Assembly (NCBI RefSeq): GCF_024622045.1
Contig: NZ_JANKBP010000006.1
DNA from: Rodentibacter caecimuris
GTDB taxonomy: Bacteria; Pseudomonadota; Gammaproteobacteria; Enterobacterales; Pasteurellaceae
Length of the DNA stretch: 64,000 bases
Strand: one strand, 5' to 3'
Position numbers and translations under genes: made by a program. This document shows positions 8,623-16,722 of the stretch, in pieces. Positions within the stretch are counted from its first letter, which is position 1. Every line of letters begins with the position of its first letter. The notes beneath the pieces are model-generated. The model was not told where the DNA came from. It worked only from the letters and a program-made list of their open reading frames with translations, and did no database searches.

Positions 8623-9659
8623 TAGCCCCTTGCTCGAGTAATCTCAAAATCAGCACCATCAGCTTCGTCATTAAAATACAAGGTTTCATTACAACCTGGG
8701 CAAACTACTTCTTTTTCACCATTGGCACAAAAAATCTGACCACAATTACACATACATAAACTAAAAGCTGCACCACAATGTGGGCAGCCACCACCGCCCC
8801 AAAGTTGGGATGTTGAAATTTTGCTATGATTTGGGCGATGATCAGACCAATCGTCATAATCTTTTTCTGCTGGATAAACACCAACATATTGGAAAATCGC
8901 ATTATCAAATGGGCTGTTTTCTATATGCTCGTATTTTATTAAATAAGGCAATTTTACTTTGCTACATTTTCCAACAATGATTGCGTAATTTTCATCTAAA
9001 GCGACCGCTTCTTTTTCGTCTTTGATTAACGAGATTACGCCACTTTCTAAAATCTCTTTATTTAGAGAAATTGGCATTTCCACTCCCAACGAACGACTTT
9101 GGCTTAGAATTGAATTTGCAACAGATTCACATAAAGCGCGGTAAACTTTTTCAATATCGTCATCATCAAGACGATAAGTTAAATCGCTAATTTCACTTAA
9201 CGTGTTGAGATTGGCGAATTTACCGATACCAATATTGATAAGTTTGGCTTTATTGTGAAAATGATGTTTCCAGTGATAAATCGCTTGGGTAGGATCGTCT
9301 GTGCTAGAGCCATCCGACATAATATAAACTAATGGCTTCCAGTCTCCTTTTTTCTCCGGTGTGCTACGAATAATATCTTTTTCTAAAGAATCCATTAAAT
9401 GATTCAGTGCCACTCCTATAGAGGTACCTGAACCGATAGGCAAGCGTGGAGGATAAAAATTCATTAATTCTGTCAAGGGGGCAAGTGTGCCGGCAGCTCC
9501 GGCAAAAGCAATCACAGAAAGGTAAACAGATTCTAACGCATAAGGATCACGACGAATTTGATTAACAAGACGATTAATGCCCTCTTGCATTTGGCGAAGG
9601 TTTTCTCCCGCCATACTTTCAGAAATATCAACAACAAGATAAACAGGTAAACGACGCAT
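8622..9659 (-). CDS. terY: TerY-type VWA protein with C-terminal zinc-binding domain
   Basis: This 345-residue protein begins with a von Willebrand A domain (residues 1-210). Its metal-ion site is DISES near residue 11, with SDGSSTDD further on. The C-terminus carries a Cys-rich zinc module (CPHCG, CMCNCGQIFC and CPGC within about 35 residues), matching the TerY C-terminal metal-binding domain. The start at 9659 has AGGAAAAATT before it. It is the only one of the three VWA genes here with the zinc domain, and it is the one fused into the overlapping phosphatase-kinase block. A protein-protein adaptor role in the triad is inferred. Confidence 0.87.
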   Translation of the reverse strand: MRRLPVYLVVDISESMAGENLRQMQEGINRLVNQIRRDPYALESVYLSVIAFAGAAGTLAPLTELMNFYPPRLPIGSGTSIGVALNHLMDSLEKDIIRSTPEKKGDWKPLVYIMSDGSSTDDPTQAIYHWKHHFHNKAKLINIGIGKFANLNTLSEISDLTYRLDDDDIEKVYRALCESVANSILSQSRSLGVEMPISLNKEILESGVISLIKDEKEAVALDENYAIIVGKCSKVKLPYLIKYEHIENSPFDNAIFQYVGVYPAEKDYDDWSDHRPNHSKISTSQLWGGGGCPHCGAAFSLCMCNCGQIFCANGEKEVVCPGCNETLYFNDEADGADFEITRARG

Positions 9660-9667
9660 AATTTTTC

Positions 9668-10306
9668 CTACAATACGATATTAATTTCATCTGGTGGTGG
9701 AGGTAAATCGTTATGGTTCACTGCTCCAATGCTCACACTGGTTTGTGCAACCGAAGCTGAAACCCATTGGAAGAACTGGGCGAAGCTGTTTGCATCCATA
9801 GTATCTAGTGACACTACGGTATCCGTTAATTTTTTTAAGATATTTGGATCTGCTTTCGGACCTGCTGCACAAGCGACAATATTGCCAAAGTTTAAGGCTT
9901 TGATTTGTGGAATAGCTTGTTCGTAAGCAAACGTATCAGACGGTTTTCCGTCCGTAAGCAAAATTAAAATTGGTCGCCAATCCCCTTTTTGTTCAGATGT
10001 GGCAAGAATGCGATCTTTTTTAACCGCTTGTGCGATTTCTTCTAACATTTTGCCAAGAAAGGTTGCCCCGCTATCAGGGCAGCTAATGCTGGGCAATGCT
10101 ACATCTTCAAGTGCGGTCAATGGCAGAACATTTTTTATTTGCGTATCAAAGGTTGAGATAGAAAGGTAAACACTTTCAAGGGCATAGGGATTTTGTCGTA
10201 AGGCGGAAAGCAGTGATTGCAAACCGACATTCATTGCTTCAATCGGCTCGCCTTTCATCGAGCCTGATGTATCAATACAAATATAAGTGAGTAATCTTCT
10301 AGTCAT
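9668..10306 (-). CDS. terY: TerY-like VWA-domain protein
   Basis: This is a single VWA domain of 212 residues with the metal-ion site DTSGSM, a threonine further in and LTDGKPSD. I prefer the ATG at 10306, preceded by GGTGAG, over the upstream GTG at 10318, because family members begin with M-x-RRLxxY right before the first strand. It is a diverged paralogue of the genes on either side and ends like its neighbour (PPPPxEINIVL). The 8-nt gap to the next gene supports operon membership. Cytoplasmic; its function beyond metal-dependent protein binding is unknown. Confidence 0.85.
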   Translation of the reverse strand: MTRRLLTYICIDTSGSMKGEPIEAMNVGLQSLLSALRQNPYALESVYLSISTFDTQIKNVLPLTALEDVALPSISCPDSGATFLGKMLEEIAQAVKKDRILATSEQKGDWRPILILLTDGKPSDTFAYEQAIPQIKALNFGNIVACAAGPKADPNILKKLTDTVVSLDTMDANSFAQFFQWVSASVAQTSVSIGAVNHNDLPPPPDEINIVL

Positions 10307-10323
10307 ATTTCTCACCACTTAAC

Positions 10324-10962
10324 TTATAAAACAATATTTAATTCTGCTGGTGGTGGCGGTAATTCCCCCAATCCGCCCACATCTCTTTTGTTGAGATCCA
10401 CTTTTTGGCTTGATACAGAAATAGAGGCGGATACCCATTTAAAGAAAGCTTTAATAGAGTTCGCATCTGCTGTATCAAGCGATACCACGCTTTCAGTGAT
10501 TTGTTTTAATACGTTGGTATCAGCACCCGCACCAGCTGCACAAGCAACAAAAGTACCTGTTTTTACAGTTCTTAAGGCATCAATTCCTTTTTGTAAATCA
10601 TCGGTTGGGGCACCGTCAGAGAGTAAAAAGACAACTGGTTTCCAATCGCCTTTTACTTCTGCTGAACCTTTTTGTACTTCACGATTAATACAATCCGTTA
10701 ATAACGTAAGCGCTTCCCCCATTGCGGTTAAACCTGATGCTTCAATATTTGGCAATTGAAAACTCATTAGCTCTGTTAAAGGAGTAATTTGTTTGGCTTT
10801 GCTATCAAAAGTAATAACAGACAAATAAGCGGTTTCTAACGCATAAGGATCTTGGCGTAAGGCAGAAACCAACATCTGCAAACCATTACGCACAGACTCA
10901 ATAGCTTCGCCCATCATTGAGCCAGAAGTATCTACTAATAAATAAACAGGTAAACGACGCAT
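10324..10962 (-). CDS. terY: TerY-like VWA-domain protein
   Basis: This is a single VWA domain of 212 residues. Its metal-ion-dependent adhesion site is DTSGSMMGE near residue 10, with LSDGAPTDD further in. The ATG at 10962 is preceded by AGGAG; a TTG at 10983 would extend the frame over that ribosome site and is rejected. Together with the gene at 9668 it makes a tandem paralogous pair that shares the ending PPPPAELNIVL. Such VWA proteins in ter clusters are proposed to recruit partners to the TerC/TerD membrane complex. Confidence 0.87.
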   Translation of the reverse strand: MRRLPVYLLVDTSGSMMGEAIESVRNGLQMLVSALRQDPYALETAYLSVITFDSKAKQITPLTELMSFQLPNIEASGLTAMGEALTLLTDCINREVQKGSAEVKGDWKPVVFLLSDGAPTDDLQKGIDALRTVKTGTFVACAAGAGADTNVLKQITESVVSLDTADANSIKAFFKWVSASISVSSQKVDLNKRDVGGLGELPPPPAELNIVL

Positions 10963-10973
10963 AATTTTTTCTC

Positions 10974-11342
10974 CTAATGACAACTTTGTGTAGGTATTCC
11001 ATTTTTACGGTTTAATTCCATTGTTGCTTTGCAAGCTGAATGTGATTGTTTGCCTGCACAATTTTGATTAAACCAATTAATCATTTTTGAATGTTTGGTG
11101 ACTTGCTGATTATATGAATTTACAGAAGCACTTGAGTATTGATCAACTCGAGTTGTTCTCAGAGAATCACCTAACCATTTCGCTTGATTGTAAATTTCAA
11201 CACATTGCTCCATTTGTTTATCACTGATTACTGGAACATATCCGCTTGTAGATGATGTTGGTGGGGCAGTATAGTGTTGATTTGCAATAGCATTTGCTGT
11301 AAAAAAACAAGCGGTCAGAAAAATCAATTTTTTTGCGTTCAT
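10974..11342 (-). CDS. Small exported protein of the ter operon, function unknown
   Basis: I do not recognise a family. The 122-residue product starts MNAKKLIFLTACFFTANAIA, a plausible Sec signal peptide with cleavage after AIA. It leaves a mature periplasmic or secreted protein of about 100 residues with four cysteines, which could form two disulfides. The ATG at 11342 lies 4 nt past the terC stop. The longer frame from 11375 would place charged residues before the signal peptide and overlap terC. Its place inside a ter operon suggests a periplasmic partner of the membrane protein TerC, but this is only context. Confidence 0.7.
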   Translation of the reverse strand: MNAKKLIFLTACFFTANAIANQHYTAPPTSSTSGYVPVISDKQMEQCVEIYNQAKWLGDSLRTTRVDQYSSASVNSYNQQVTKHSKMINWFNQNCAGKQSHSACKATMELNRKNGIPTQSCH

Positions 11343-11346
11343 TGAA

Positions 11347-12347
11347 TTACTCTTCTTCTTTTTCTGGAAAAACAAGTGAAGCTACAACACCAATAAACAA
11401 AACCCCTAATACAATATAAAGGCTGACATTGGCTGAGATATGGATGCCCGTATCAAATACTGCGTGGTTCCAAGATTGGATGCTCATTTTGATACCAATA
11501 AAGAACAATAAGGCAATGACGGCTTTTTCAAGATGAACAAGGTATTTTGTGAGTGCAGCAAGAATAAAGTAGAGGCTACGTAAACCAAGAATAGCGAAGA
11601 TCATTGCTGCATAAACCAATAAGGGCTCTTGAGTTACTGCAATCACAGCTGGTACGGAGTCAAAAGCGAATGCGACATCTGAGGTTTCAATCGCCATTAA
11701 GCATAAGAATGCAGGTGTGGCATAGCGTAAACCTTGACGCGTAACAGATGTGATTTGTTCGGCATTTAATTCGTTATGTTTACAAAGAATTTTTCTTGTA
11801 CGAGTTTTGGAAAAACTGGCATCATTTTTCCCACTAAACGGACACTCCAGTGATGGGTATAGTCTTCAATTTCTTCATCACCATCATCTCCTCCTTGTAA
11901 CATTTTCCAGCCACTCCAAAGTACAAAAGCAGCAAAAATAAATCCAACCCAAGGACTTGCAGCAAATAGTCCTGTTCCAATTACAACGAAAATAGCACGG
12001 AAGATTAATGACCCTAAAATGCCCCAATAGAGAATACGATGTTGAAGATGATCTTTGATACCAAAAGATGCAAAGATTGCAACGAATACCATCAAATTAT
12101 CAATTGATAAGCTCTTTTCAAGCACATAACCTGCAAGATAAAGATCTGCCCATTCCGGTTCAAAGCGGAAGTAAAGATAGACGTAGAACGCCAGAGCTAA
12201 TGCAATCCAAAACAGTGACCAAAGTGCGGCATTTTTCACAGTAATTTCTTTACTATGACGATGAGAGACTAAGTCTACATAGACAGAAAAGATAACAACG
12301 CTAAAAAAGACGATGAGTGTTTCTAAAGGAAAACCAAAGTGATTCAT
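11347..12347 (-). pseudogene. terC: terC, integral membrane protein, broken by a 1-nt frameshift
   Basis: Two reading frames together make one TerC. Residues from 12347 run MNHFGFPLETLIVFF through FVAIFASFGI and KLVQEKFFV, then hit a stop at 11766. The downstream frame continues with NELNAEQITSVTRQGLRYATPAFLCLMAIETSDVAF and on to 11347 with the usual membrane helices. The span is 1001 nt, one short of 334 codons. The break is at an AAA run (plus strand 11779-11781), where one extra A would restore KFFVKHNELNAE. TerC is the membrane anchor of the ter complex. Either the gene is inactivated or this is a sequencing error; no long homopolymer supports phase variation. Confidence 0.85.
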
Positions 12348-12380
12348 AGATAAGACCTAAAACTAAAATAGTTAAAAACA

Positions 12381-12416
12381 AAACCATTATGGTTTATATA
12401 AAAACCAGAATGGTTT
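12381..12416. promoter_or_regulatory. Two operator-like palindromes in the divergent ter promoter
   Basis: AAACCATTATGGTTT (12381-12395) is a perfect odd palindrome with 7-nt arms. AAACCAGAATGGTTT (12402-12416) repeats it with 6-nt arms. Their starts are 21 bp apart, two turns of the helix. They lie between terC (minus) and the HTH gene (plus). I infer binding sites for the HTH protein encoded next to them. Confidence 0.6.
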
Positions 12417-12441
12417 ACAAGTTTTTTTTGGTTTCGCCATA

Positions 12442-12819
12442 ATGATTTTTATGATGAAAGTATTAACCGAAAAAGAAAAATTTAGTGCCCGTTTGAAACT
12501 TGCACTTTCTGCAATGGCTATGCAGAATTTAAAGACGAGTGAGATCGCGACTAAATTTAATCTACAACATCCTAATGAGCCAGTTACACAACAAGCTGTA
12601 CATAAATGGCTTAATGGATTAGCGATTCCATCAATAGACAAAATTGAAACGTTATCAAAATGGTTGATGGTTAAACCAGAGTGGTTACGTTATGGTGTGG
12701 ACGATGAAACTAAGAAAACAATGTTAGATGAAGTGTTGCTTAATATGATAGTTGGATTATCTGAGCAGCAGAAATTGGCGCTGATTACGTTTATTAGTTC
12801 GTTTCAAAATAAGTCGTGA
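12442..12819 (+). CDS. XRE/phage-type HTH transcriptional regulator of the ter island
   Basis: This 125-residue protein has a helix-turn-helix domain at about 14-85 (FSARLKLAL, SEIATKFN, VTQQAVHKWLNG, SIDKIETLSKWLMV), like cI/XRE repressors, and a short C-terminal helical tail. It is transcribed divergently from the ter operon across a 94-bp gap containing two palindromes. No good ribosome site precedes the ATG at 12442. ATGs at 12451 and 12454 are alternatives. I infer local control of the ter operon and possibly of itself. Confidence 0.75.
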   Translation: MIFMMKVLTEKEKFSARLKLALSAMAMQNLKTSEIATKFNLQHPNEPVTQQAVHKWLNGLAIPSIDKIETLSKWLMVKPEWLRYGVDDETKKTMLDEVLLNMIVGLSEQQKLALITFISSFQNKS

Positions 12820-12833
12820 TTATTGTTGCATAG

Positions 12834-12881
12834 AAAAGTGCGGTTAAAAATTGTTGTGTTTTTTAACCGCACTTGGTTTGA
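12834..12881. repeat. 48-bp direct repeat, right boundary of ter island (also a terminator)
   Basis: This is identical to 4261-4308 and contains the same inverted uptake-signal pair and loop. It sits between the convergent HTH regulator and cysteine desulfidase genes. It is probably the original terminator of the latter gene, with the left copy arising when the island was inserted. The distance between copies is 8,573 bp. Confidence 0.93.
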
Positions 12882-12890
12882 AAGGAAAAA

Positions 12891-14192
12891 TCAAGGACAA
12901 GGTTTGTTCACCATAATTTCAATCACTTGGCGATCAATATACTGCATACTTTTTGAGGCGATGGCGCAGAGGTTGTCAATAGTGCGATCAAGATCATGTT
13001 CAACGATACCTTCGTTACCGGTGACACGGGTTTCATCCATTGCCATCAATACGGATTTGTAACCTGATGCCACACTGGTGGAGACTTTCATTGCGCAACT
13101 GTTTGCCGCACCGTCGCAAATGATGCCGCTAATATCGCCGATCATACTGCAAATACCCATGCTGGCGGTTTCAAATTTCCCCGTTAATAAATAAGCAATG
13201 CCGGCACAGCTTCCCATGGATGCGGTGGTTACCGCACAAAGTGCGGATAATTTCGGCAGTTTACTGTGAATATAAATCGCCATTAAATGTGATAAAAATA
13301 ACGCGCGTAGGCGTTTTTCTTCATTGATATTTAAATAATCGGCGACCACCACCACGGGCATGGTGGCGGTAATCCCTTGATTTCCCGAACCGGAATTACT
13401 CATTGCAGGCAAGGTTGCCCCACCCATTCGGGCATCGGAGGCTGCGGTGGTTTCGATCATTATTTTGCTAAGTAGATCGTCTGAAATTAGGCCGCTGCCA
13501 ACTTGTTTACGTAAAGTTCGCCCGATATGTAAGCCGTAGTTTTCCCGTAAACCCTCATTAGAAAGGGCTCGATTGAGTTCGGCGGTTTGCCCGATAAAGC
13601 GAATTTTGTCTAGCGGAACTTGGCAGGAAAATTCAAAAATTTCACGCGCAGTAACCTGTTTGAAAATCTCGTAGGGGGCACCATCGGTATATTCATTTTC
13701 TGTTTTTTCAAAGAGGATTTCGCCATTTTTTTCAACCAAAATTACATTCGTATGTTGATCTTGAATGACCACTCTCACCCAATCTTTATCGGCTAAAAGC
13801 ACCGCCTCTGAATAGAGAATGTGATCCGTTGGGTGAATATCAACAGTCACAAGTTTTTGATCGAGCATGGCTCTTGCTGCTGAAACTTGTTGTGGTGTGA
13901 TATGTTTTAACACTTCCAAGCCCCCCTCAGAATCGCCACCTAATGCACCAATTGCTGCGGCAATGGGCAAGCCAACCATACCCGTTCCCGGCACGGCTAC
14001 ACCCAAACCGTTTTTCATTAGGTTTGGTGATACTTTGGCTGCAATACGTTCCGGCTTTTTGCCTAAATATTTAGCCGCTGTTGCAGAGGCAAGGGCAAGG
14101 GAAATCGGTTCGGTACAACCGAGTGCCGGAACCACATCTTTTTGAACGATGGCGATGAGTTGATCGCCAATGTGTTGCAATTTGTTATTCAT
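12891..14192 (-). CDS. cyuA: L-cysteine desulfidase family protein (CyuA/YhaM type)
   Basis: This 433-residue cytoplasmic enzyme of the UPF0597/serine-dehydratase-alpha-like family has the signature VPALGCTEP (Cys26), a SNSGSGNQG loop, and cysteines in TASMGSCAGIAYLL and ICDGAANSCAMK that fit an iron-sulfur cluster. The family degrades L-cysteine to pyruvate, ammonia and sulfide. It lies 9 nt after a YhaO-type amino-acid transporter gene, the same order as cyuP-cyuA (yhaO-yhaM) in E. coli. The family is certain and the substrate is inferred from that pairing. Confidence 0.85.
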   Translation of the reverse strand: MNNKLQHIGDQLIAIVQKDVVPALGCTEPISLALASATAAKYLGKKPERIAAKVSPNLMKNGLGVAVPGTGMVGLPIAAAIGALGGDSEGGLEVLKHITPQQVSAARAMLDQKLVTVDIHPTDHILYSEAVLLADKDWVRVVIQDQHTNVILVEKNGEILFEKTENEYTDGAPYEIFKQVTAREIFEFSCQVPLDKIRFIGQTAELNRALSNEGLRENYGLHIGRTLRKQVGSGLISDDLLSKIMIETTAASDARMGGATLPAMSNSGSGNQGITATMPVVVVADYLNINEEKRLRALFLSHLMAIYIHSKLPKLSALCAVTTASMGSCAGIAYLLTGKFETASMGICSMIGDISGIICDGAANSCAMKVSTSVASGYKSVLMAMDETRVTGNEGIVEHDLDRTIDNLCAIASKSMQYIDRQVIEIMVNKPCP

Positions 14193-14201
14193 AATGGGCT
14201 C

Positions 14202-15473
14202 CTATAAAAAGGTAAGGAAAGGAGATATGCACAATAAAATACCCGTGATGATAATGATGTAAAGTGAGACACCTTTGTATTTATGTAACATTGGCACTTT
14301 ATACACTAAGTATGCAGGGATTAAACAACCGACTAAACCAAAAATGGGGCTACAAATTGAAGTGAAGCTCAATACTGGCGCATTGAGTACAATAGCTCCC
14401 CAAGCCAGTAAAATTGCGCCAATCATAATGCCTTTTTGTACATAATGTTGATTGATTTTATCTTCAGGCATAATACGCGCGAGTAGGTTTATTACAATCC
14501 CTTGGGTGGCTTCACGAAAGCCAAGATATACACCAAAGAATGCTGTCATTACGGCGAAGATATTTAAAATCATGCCAACATAGGTTGCCCAAGAGCCCGG
14601 GAAGAATTGTGCGACGATGGCAAGGGCTGAAATATTTTGTTCATAGGCTTTTACCGCTTCTTCGTGCCCTATGGCAAGGGTGAAAGATACTGCGTAGAAA
14701 AATACTGTGGTAAACAAAATAAAGAATGCGATATTCATGGCGCGTAAGGCTTTACGGCGGGCTATTTCATGATTCACTTCTTTTTGACGGTAGGATATGA
14801 CCATCGGACTCAAGGTTTGAATAAATAAAATTGAGGTTAAGGTGAACGGCAGGGTGATGATTGCGTTTTTAATTAACAAACCGGCAGGCGGCAGTGCAGC
14901 AATGTTATATAAATGCCACATACCGATCATGGCAAAGCCAAGTGCAGCGACGACAAATAATTTAGTCAGAACCATAAAGCTGGAAAGTTTAAATAATAGT
15001 TTTTCACCTCTAGATGAAATTGCTACCAAAATACAGATAAGAATTAAACCGTAAAATGGATTTTCAGAGAGTAAGGTTTTGGTTACGCCAAAGGTGTGTA
15101 AATATGAGGCACTGTCATTTGTAATCGCGGTGGAATACACAAACATCCAAATAATTAACATCACAAAATAAAGTGCGCCTAATAAAATCCCCCAGTTTTT
15201 GCCAAGATAACCTGAAATGACACTTGGATAATCTTGACATTTTGGTGATTCGGCAAGGGTGTTAATAAATAATCGTTGAAACAAATACATGGCGGGGTAG
15301 CCAATAACGGAGGACAACAAAAATACCCACATGCCCATCAATCCCACTTGTACAGGCAAAAATACGATGCCCGCACCAATTGCCATACCAATACTCATAA
15401 TGACCCAACCGAAATCGGTAGCATCAAATTTCATTACGGCTTTAAGTTCCGCTTTTGAAAGTTCATTTTTCAT
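14202..15473 (-). CDS. cyuP: HAAAP-family amino-acid transporter (CyuP/YhaO type)
   Basis: This 423-residue inner-membrane protein has about 11 hydrophobic segments and a typical start of the hydroxy/aromatic amino-acid permease family (GWVIMSIGMAIGAGIVFLP). The ATG at 15473 follows GGAG at 7 nt. The longer TTG start at 15485 would use that same ribosome site as coding sequence and is rejected. Adjacent to the desulfidase gene, it should import cysteine or serine by proton symport. The transporter class is clear; the substrate is by analogy with E. coli YhaO. Confidence 0.83.
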   Translation of the reverse strand: MKNELSKAELKAVMKFDATDFGWVIMSIGMAIGAGIVFLPVQVGLMGMWVFLLSSVIGYPAMYLFQRLFINTLAESPKCQDYPSVISGYLGKNWGILLGALYFVMLIIWMFVYSTAITNDSASYLHTFGVTKTLLSENPFYGLILICILVAISSRGEKLLFKLSSFMVLTKLFVVAALGFAMIGMWHLYNIAALPPAGLLIKNAIITLPFTLTSILFIQTLSPMVISYRQKEVNHEIARRKALRAMNIAFFILFTTVFFYAVSFTLAIGHEEAVKAYEQNISALAIVAQFFPGSWATYVGMILNIFAVMTAFFGVYLGFREATQGIVINLLARIMPEDKINQHYVQKGIMIGAILLAWGAIVLNAPVLSFTSICSPIFGLVGCLIPAYLVYKVPMLHKYKGVSLYIIIITGILLCISPFLTFL

Positions 15474-15547
15474 CGTTTTCTCCAAGTAAGAAAATAAGTT
15501 TGTTTCTTTATTTGCTTTCCTTGAGTGAAAAAAACATCAATTAAAAA

Positions 15548-16219
15548 TTATTCACCTTTGAGTTCGCGGAGGTGCTTATAAATGGCATATTTAGTTAAAC
15601 GAAGATTCTCTGCCACAAACATTACGGCATCTTTTAATTCAAAAAAACCGTTGTCATATAAATCAGTAATAATAGCTTTTTTGTAGTTTTTTTGATGAGG
15701 TGTAATATGTTGCTCAACAGTAGAAATGGCTTTGGAAAGCGAATATTTCATCATGTCCTGATGGTTTGACACAAAAGTTTCGTCTTTTGGTGGAATCGCT
15801 AAATTTTGTTGTGGCATTAAATTTGCCATAATTTTATCTAATGGATAAGACAAATTCAGATTAATACAAAATAATCCAATGGGTTTGCCGTTTCCGCCTA
15901 AAATAATATGAGTGGTGGATTTAACTAAATGCCCGTAATTGGTGGTGGAAAAATAACTTTGTTTTAACTGTTTAGGAGCTTTTTGATAGTCTTTGAGGAT
16001 TTTTAAGGCTTTATCTGTAATTGGCGCGCCCACGGAACGCCCTGTGTGAAAGCCGTTTACAATTTTTATTACAGAAGAACTGAGTTCACCTAATTGGTGA
16101 ACCACTACTTCGCAACATTCCCCTAATAAATGGGCGATAGAATCGGCTAAATGAAGATAAGATTGCAGTATATGTTGATCGACATCTTGTGCAATTAAAG
16201 TTAGTTGCTCATCGCTCAT
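15548..16219 (-). CDS. YheO/DauR-type transcriptional regulator (PAS plus HTH)
   Basis: This 223-residue protein has an N-terminal YheO-like PAS domain (residues about 18-130, with LGECCEVVVHQL, GHLVKSTTHIILGGNGKPIG and LFCINLNLS) and a C-terminal HTH (about 165-220, DLYDNGFFELKDAVMFVAENL and YAIYKHLREL). GGAGAAGAAA precedes the start. It is the first gene of a three-gene cluster with the transporter and desulfidase (74 nt to the next gene), so it probably controls cysteine or serine use in response to a small ligand. It is not the Lrp-type CyuR of E. coli. Confidence 0.8.
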   Translation of the reverse strand: MSDEQLTLIAQDVDQHILQSYLHLADSIAHLLGECCEVVVHQLGELSSSVIKIVNGFHTGRSVGAPITDKALKILKDYQKAPKQLKQSYFSTTNYGHLVKSTTHIILGGNGKPIGLFCINLNLSYPLDKIMANLMPQQNLAIPPKDETFVSNHQDMMKYSLSKAISTVEQHITPHQKNYKKAIITDLYDNGFFELKDAVMFVAENLRLTKYAIYKHLRELKGE

Positions 16220-16393
16220 TTTCTTCTCCTCACCACTTTATGGTTGAGGCAAAGTATGATGAAGTTATTTTAAATAGTCAAATTAATTTAACTACAATCT
16301 TGATTTTGGTTAAGTTTTTTATACTTTTTAGAAGAAAAAATCCATTGTGAAAACACAGGGGATGTTAAACTTAGCAACTATTTTATGGCTCAA

Positions 16394-16711
16394 TTAAATT
16401 GAACCTGCTTTCTCGATCACCAAAATCCGAGCTTCACCTTGTGGGATAGCGAGATGTTCAGTGCCAATTCCGGCGTAGAAAATGTCGCCGGTTTTAAGTA
16501 ATGTCATTTTTTCTTCGTTATTTTCTTTGTAACGCATTTCTACTATACCATCCAAGACAGCAAAAACTTCTTCGCCATCATTGATATGCCATTTATAAGG
16601 TTGATTCGTCCAATGTAAACGTACACTGATACCGTTCATTTCAGTGATATCTAGGGCCCCCCAGGGACGTTTGGCTGTGAAATCTTTACTACAAATAATT
16701 TGATATGTCAT
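16394..16711 (-). CDS. Small cupin-domain protein
   Basis: This 105-residue single-domain cupin has the two beta-barrel motifs recognisable as HINDGEEVFAVLDGIVEMRY and GDIFYAGIGTEHLAIP, with histidines that could bind a metal. Such small cupins are sugar isomerases, dioxygenases or sensors; nothing here picks between them. It lies 11 nt after polA on the same strand and may be co-transcribed. Confidence 0.7.
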   Translation of the reverse strand: MTYQIICSKDFTAKRPWGALDITEMNGISVRLHWTNQPYKWHINDGEEVFAVLDGIVEMRYKENNEEKMTLLKTGDIFYAGIGTEHLAIPQGEARILVIEKAGSI

Positions 16712-16722
16712 ATTGCCTCCAT

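Noticed and set aside
11347..12347. terC as two separate genes
   Set aside because: The second frame has no proper start, begins inside a conserved TerC region, and joins perfectly to the first after adding one base.
4309..12833. ter island as an integrase-driven genomic island
   Set aside because: No integrase, recombinase, tRNA gene or phage gene is present; only the 48-bp repeats mark its edges.
12823..13062. Plus-strand 79-codon frame
   Set aside because: It overlaps the terminator repeat and runs antisense to the well-supported cysteine desulfidase gene.
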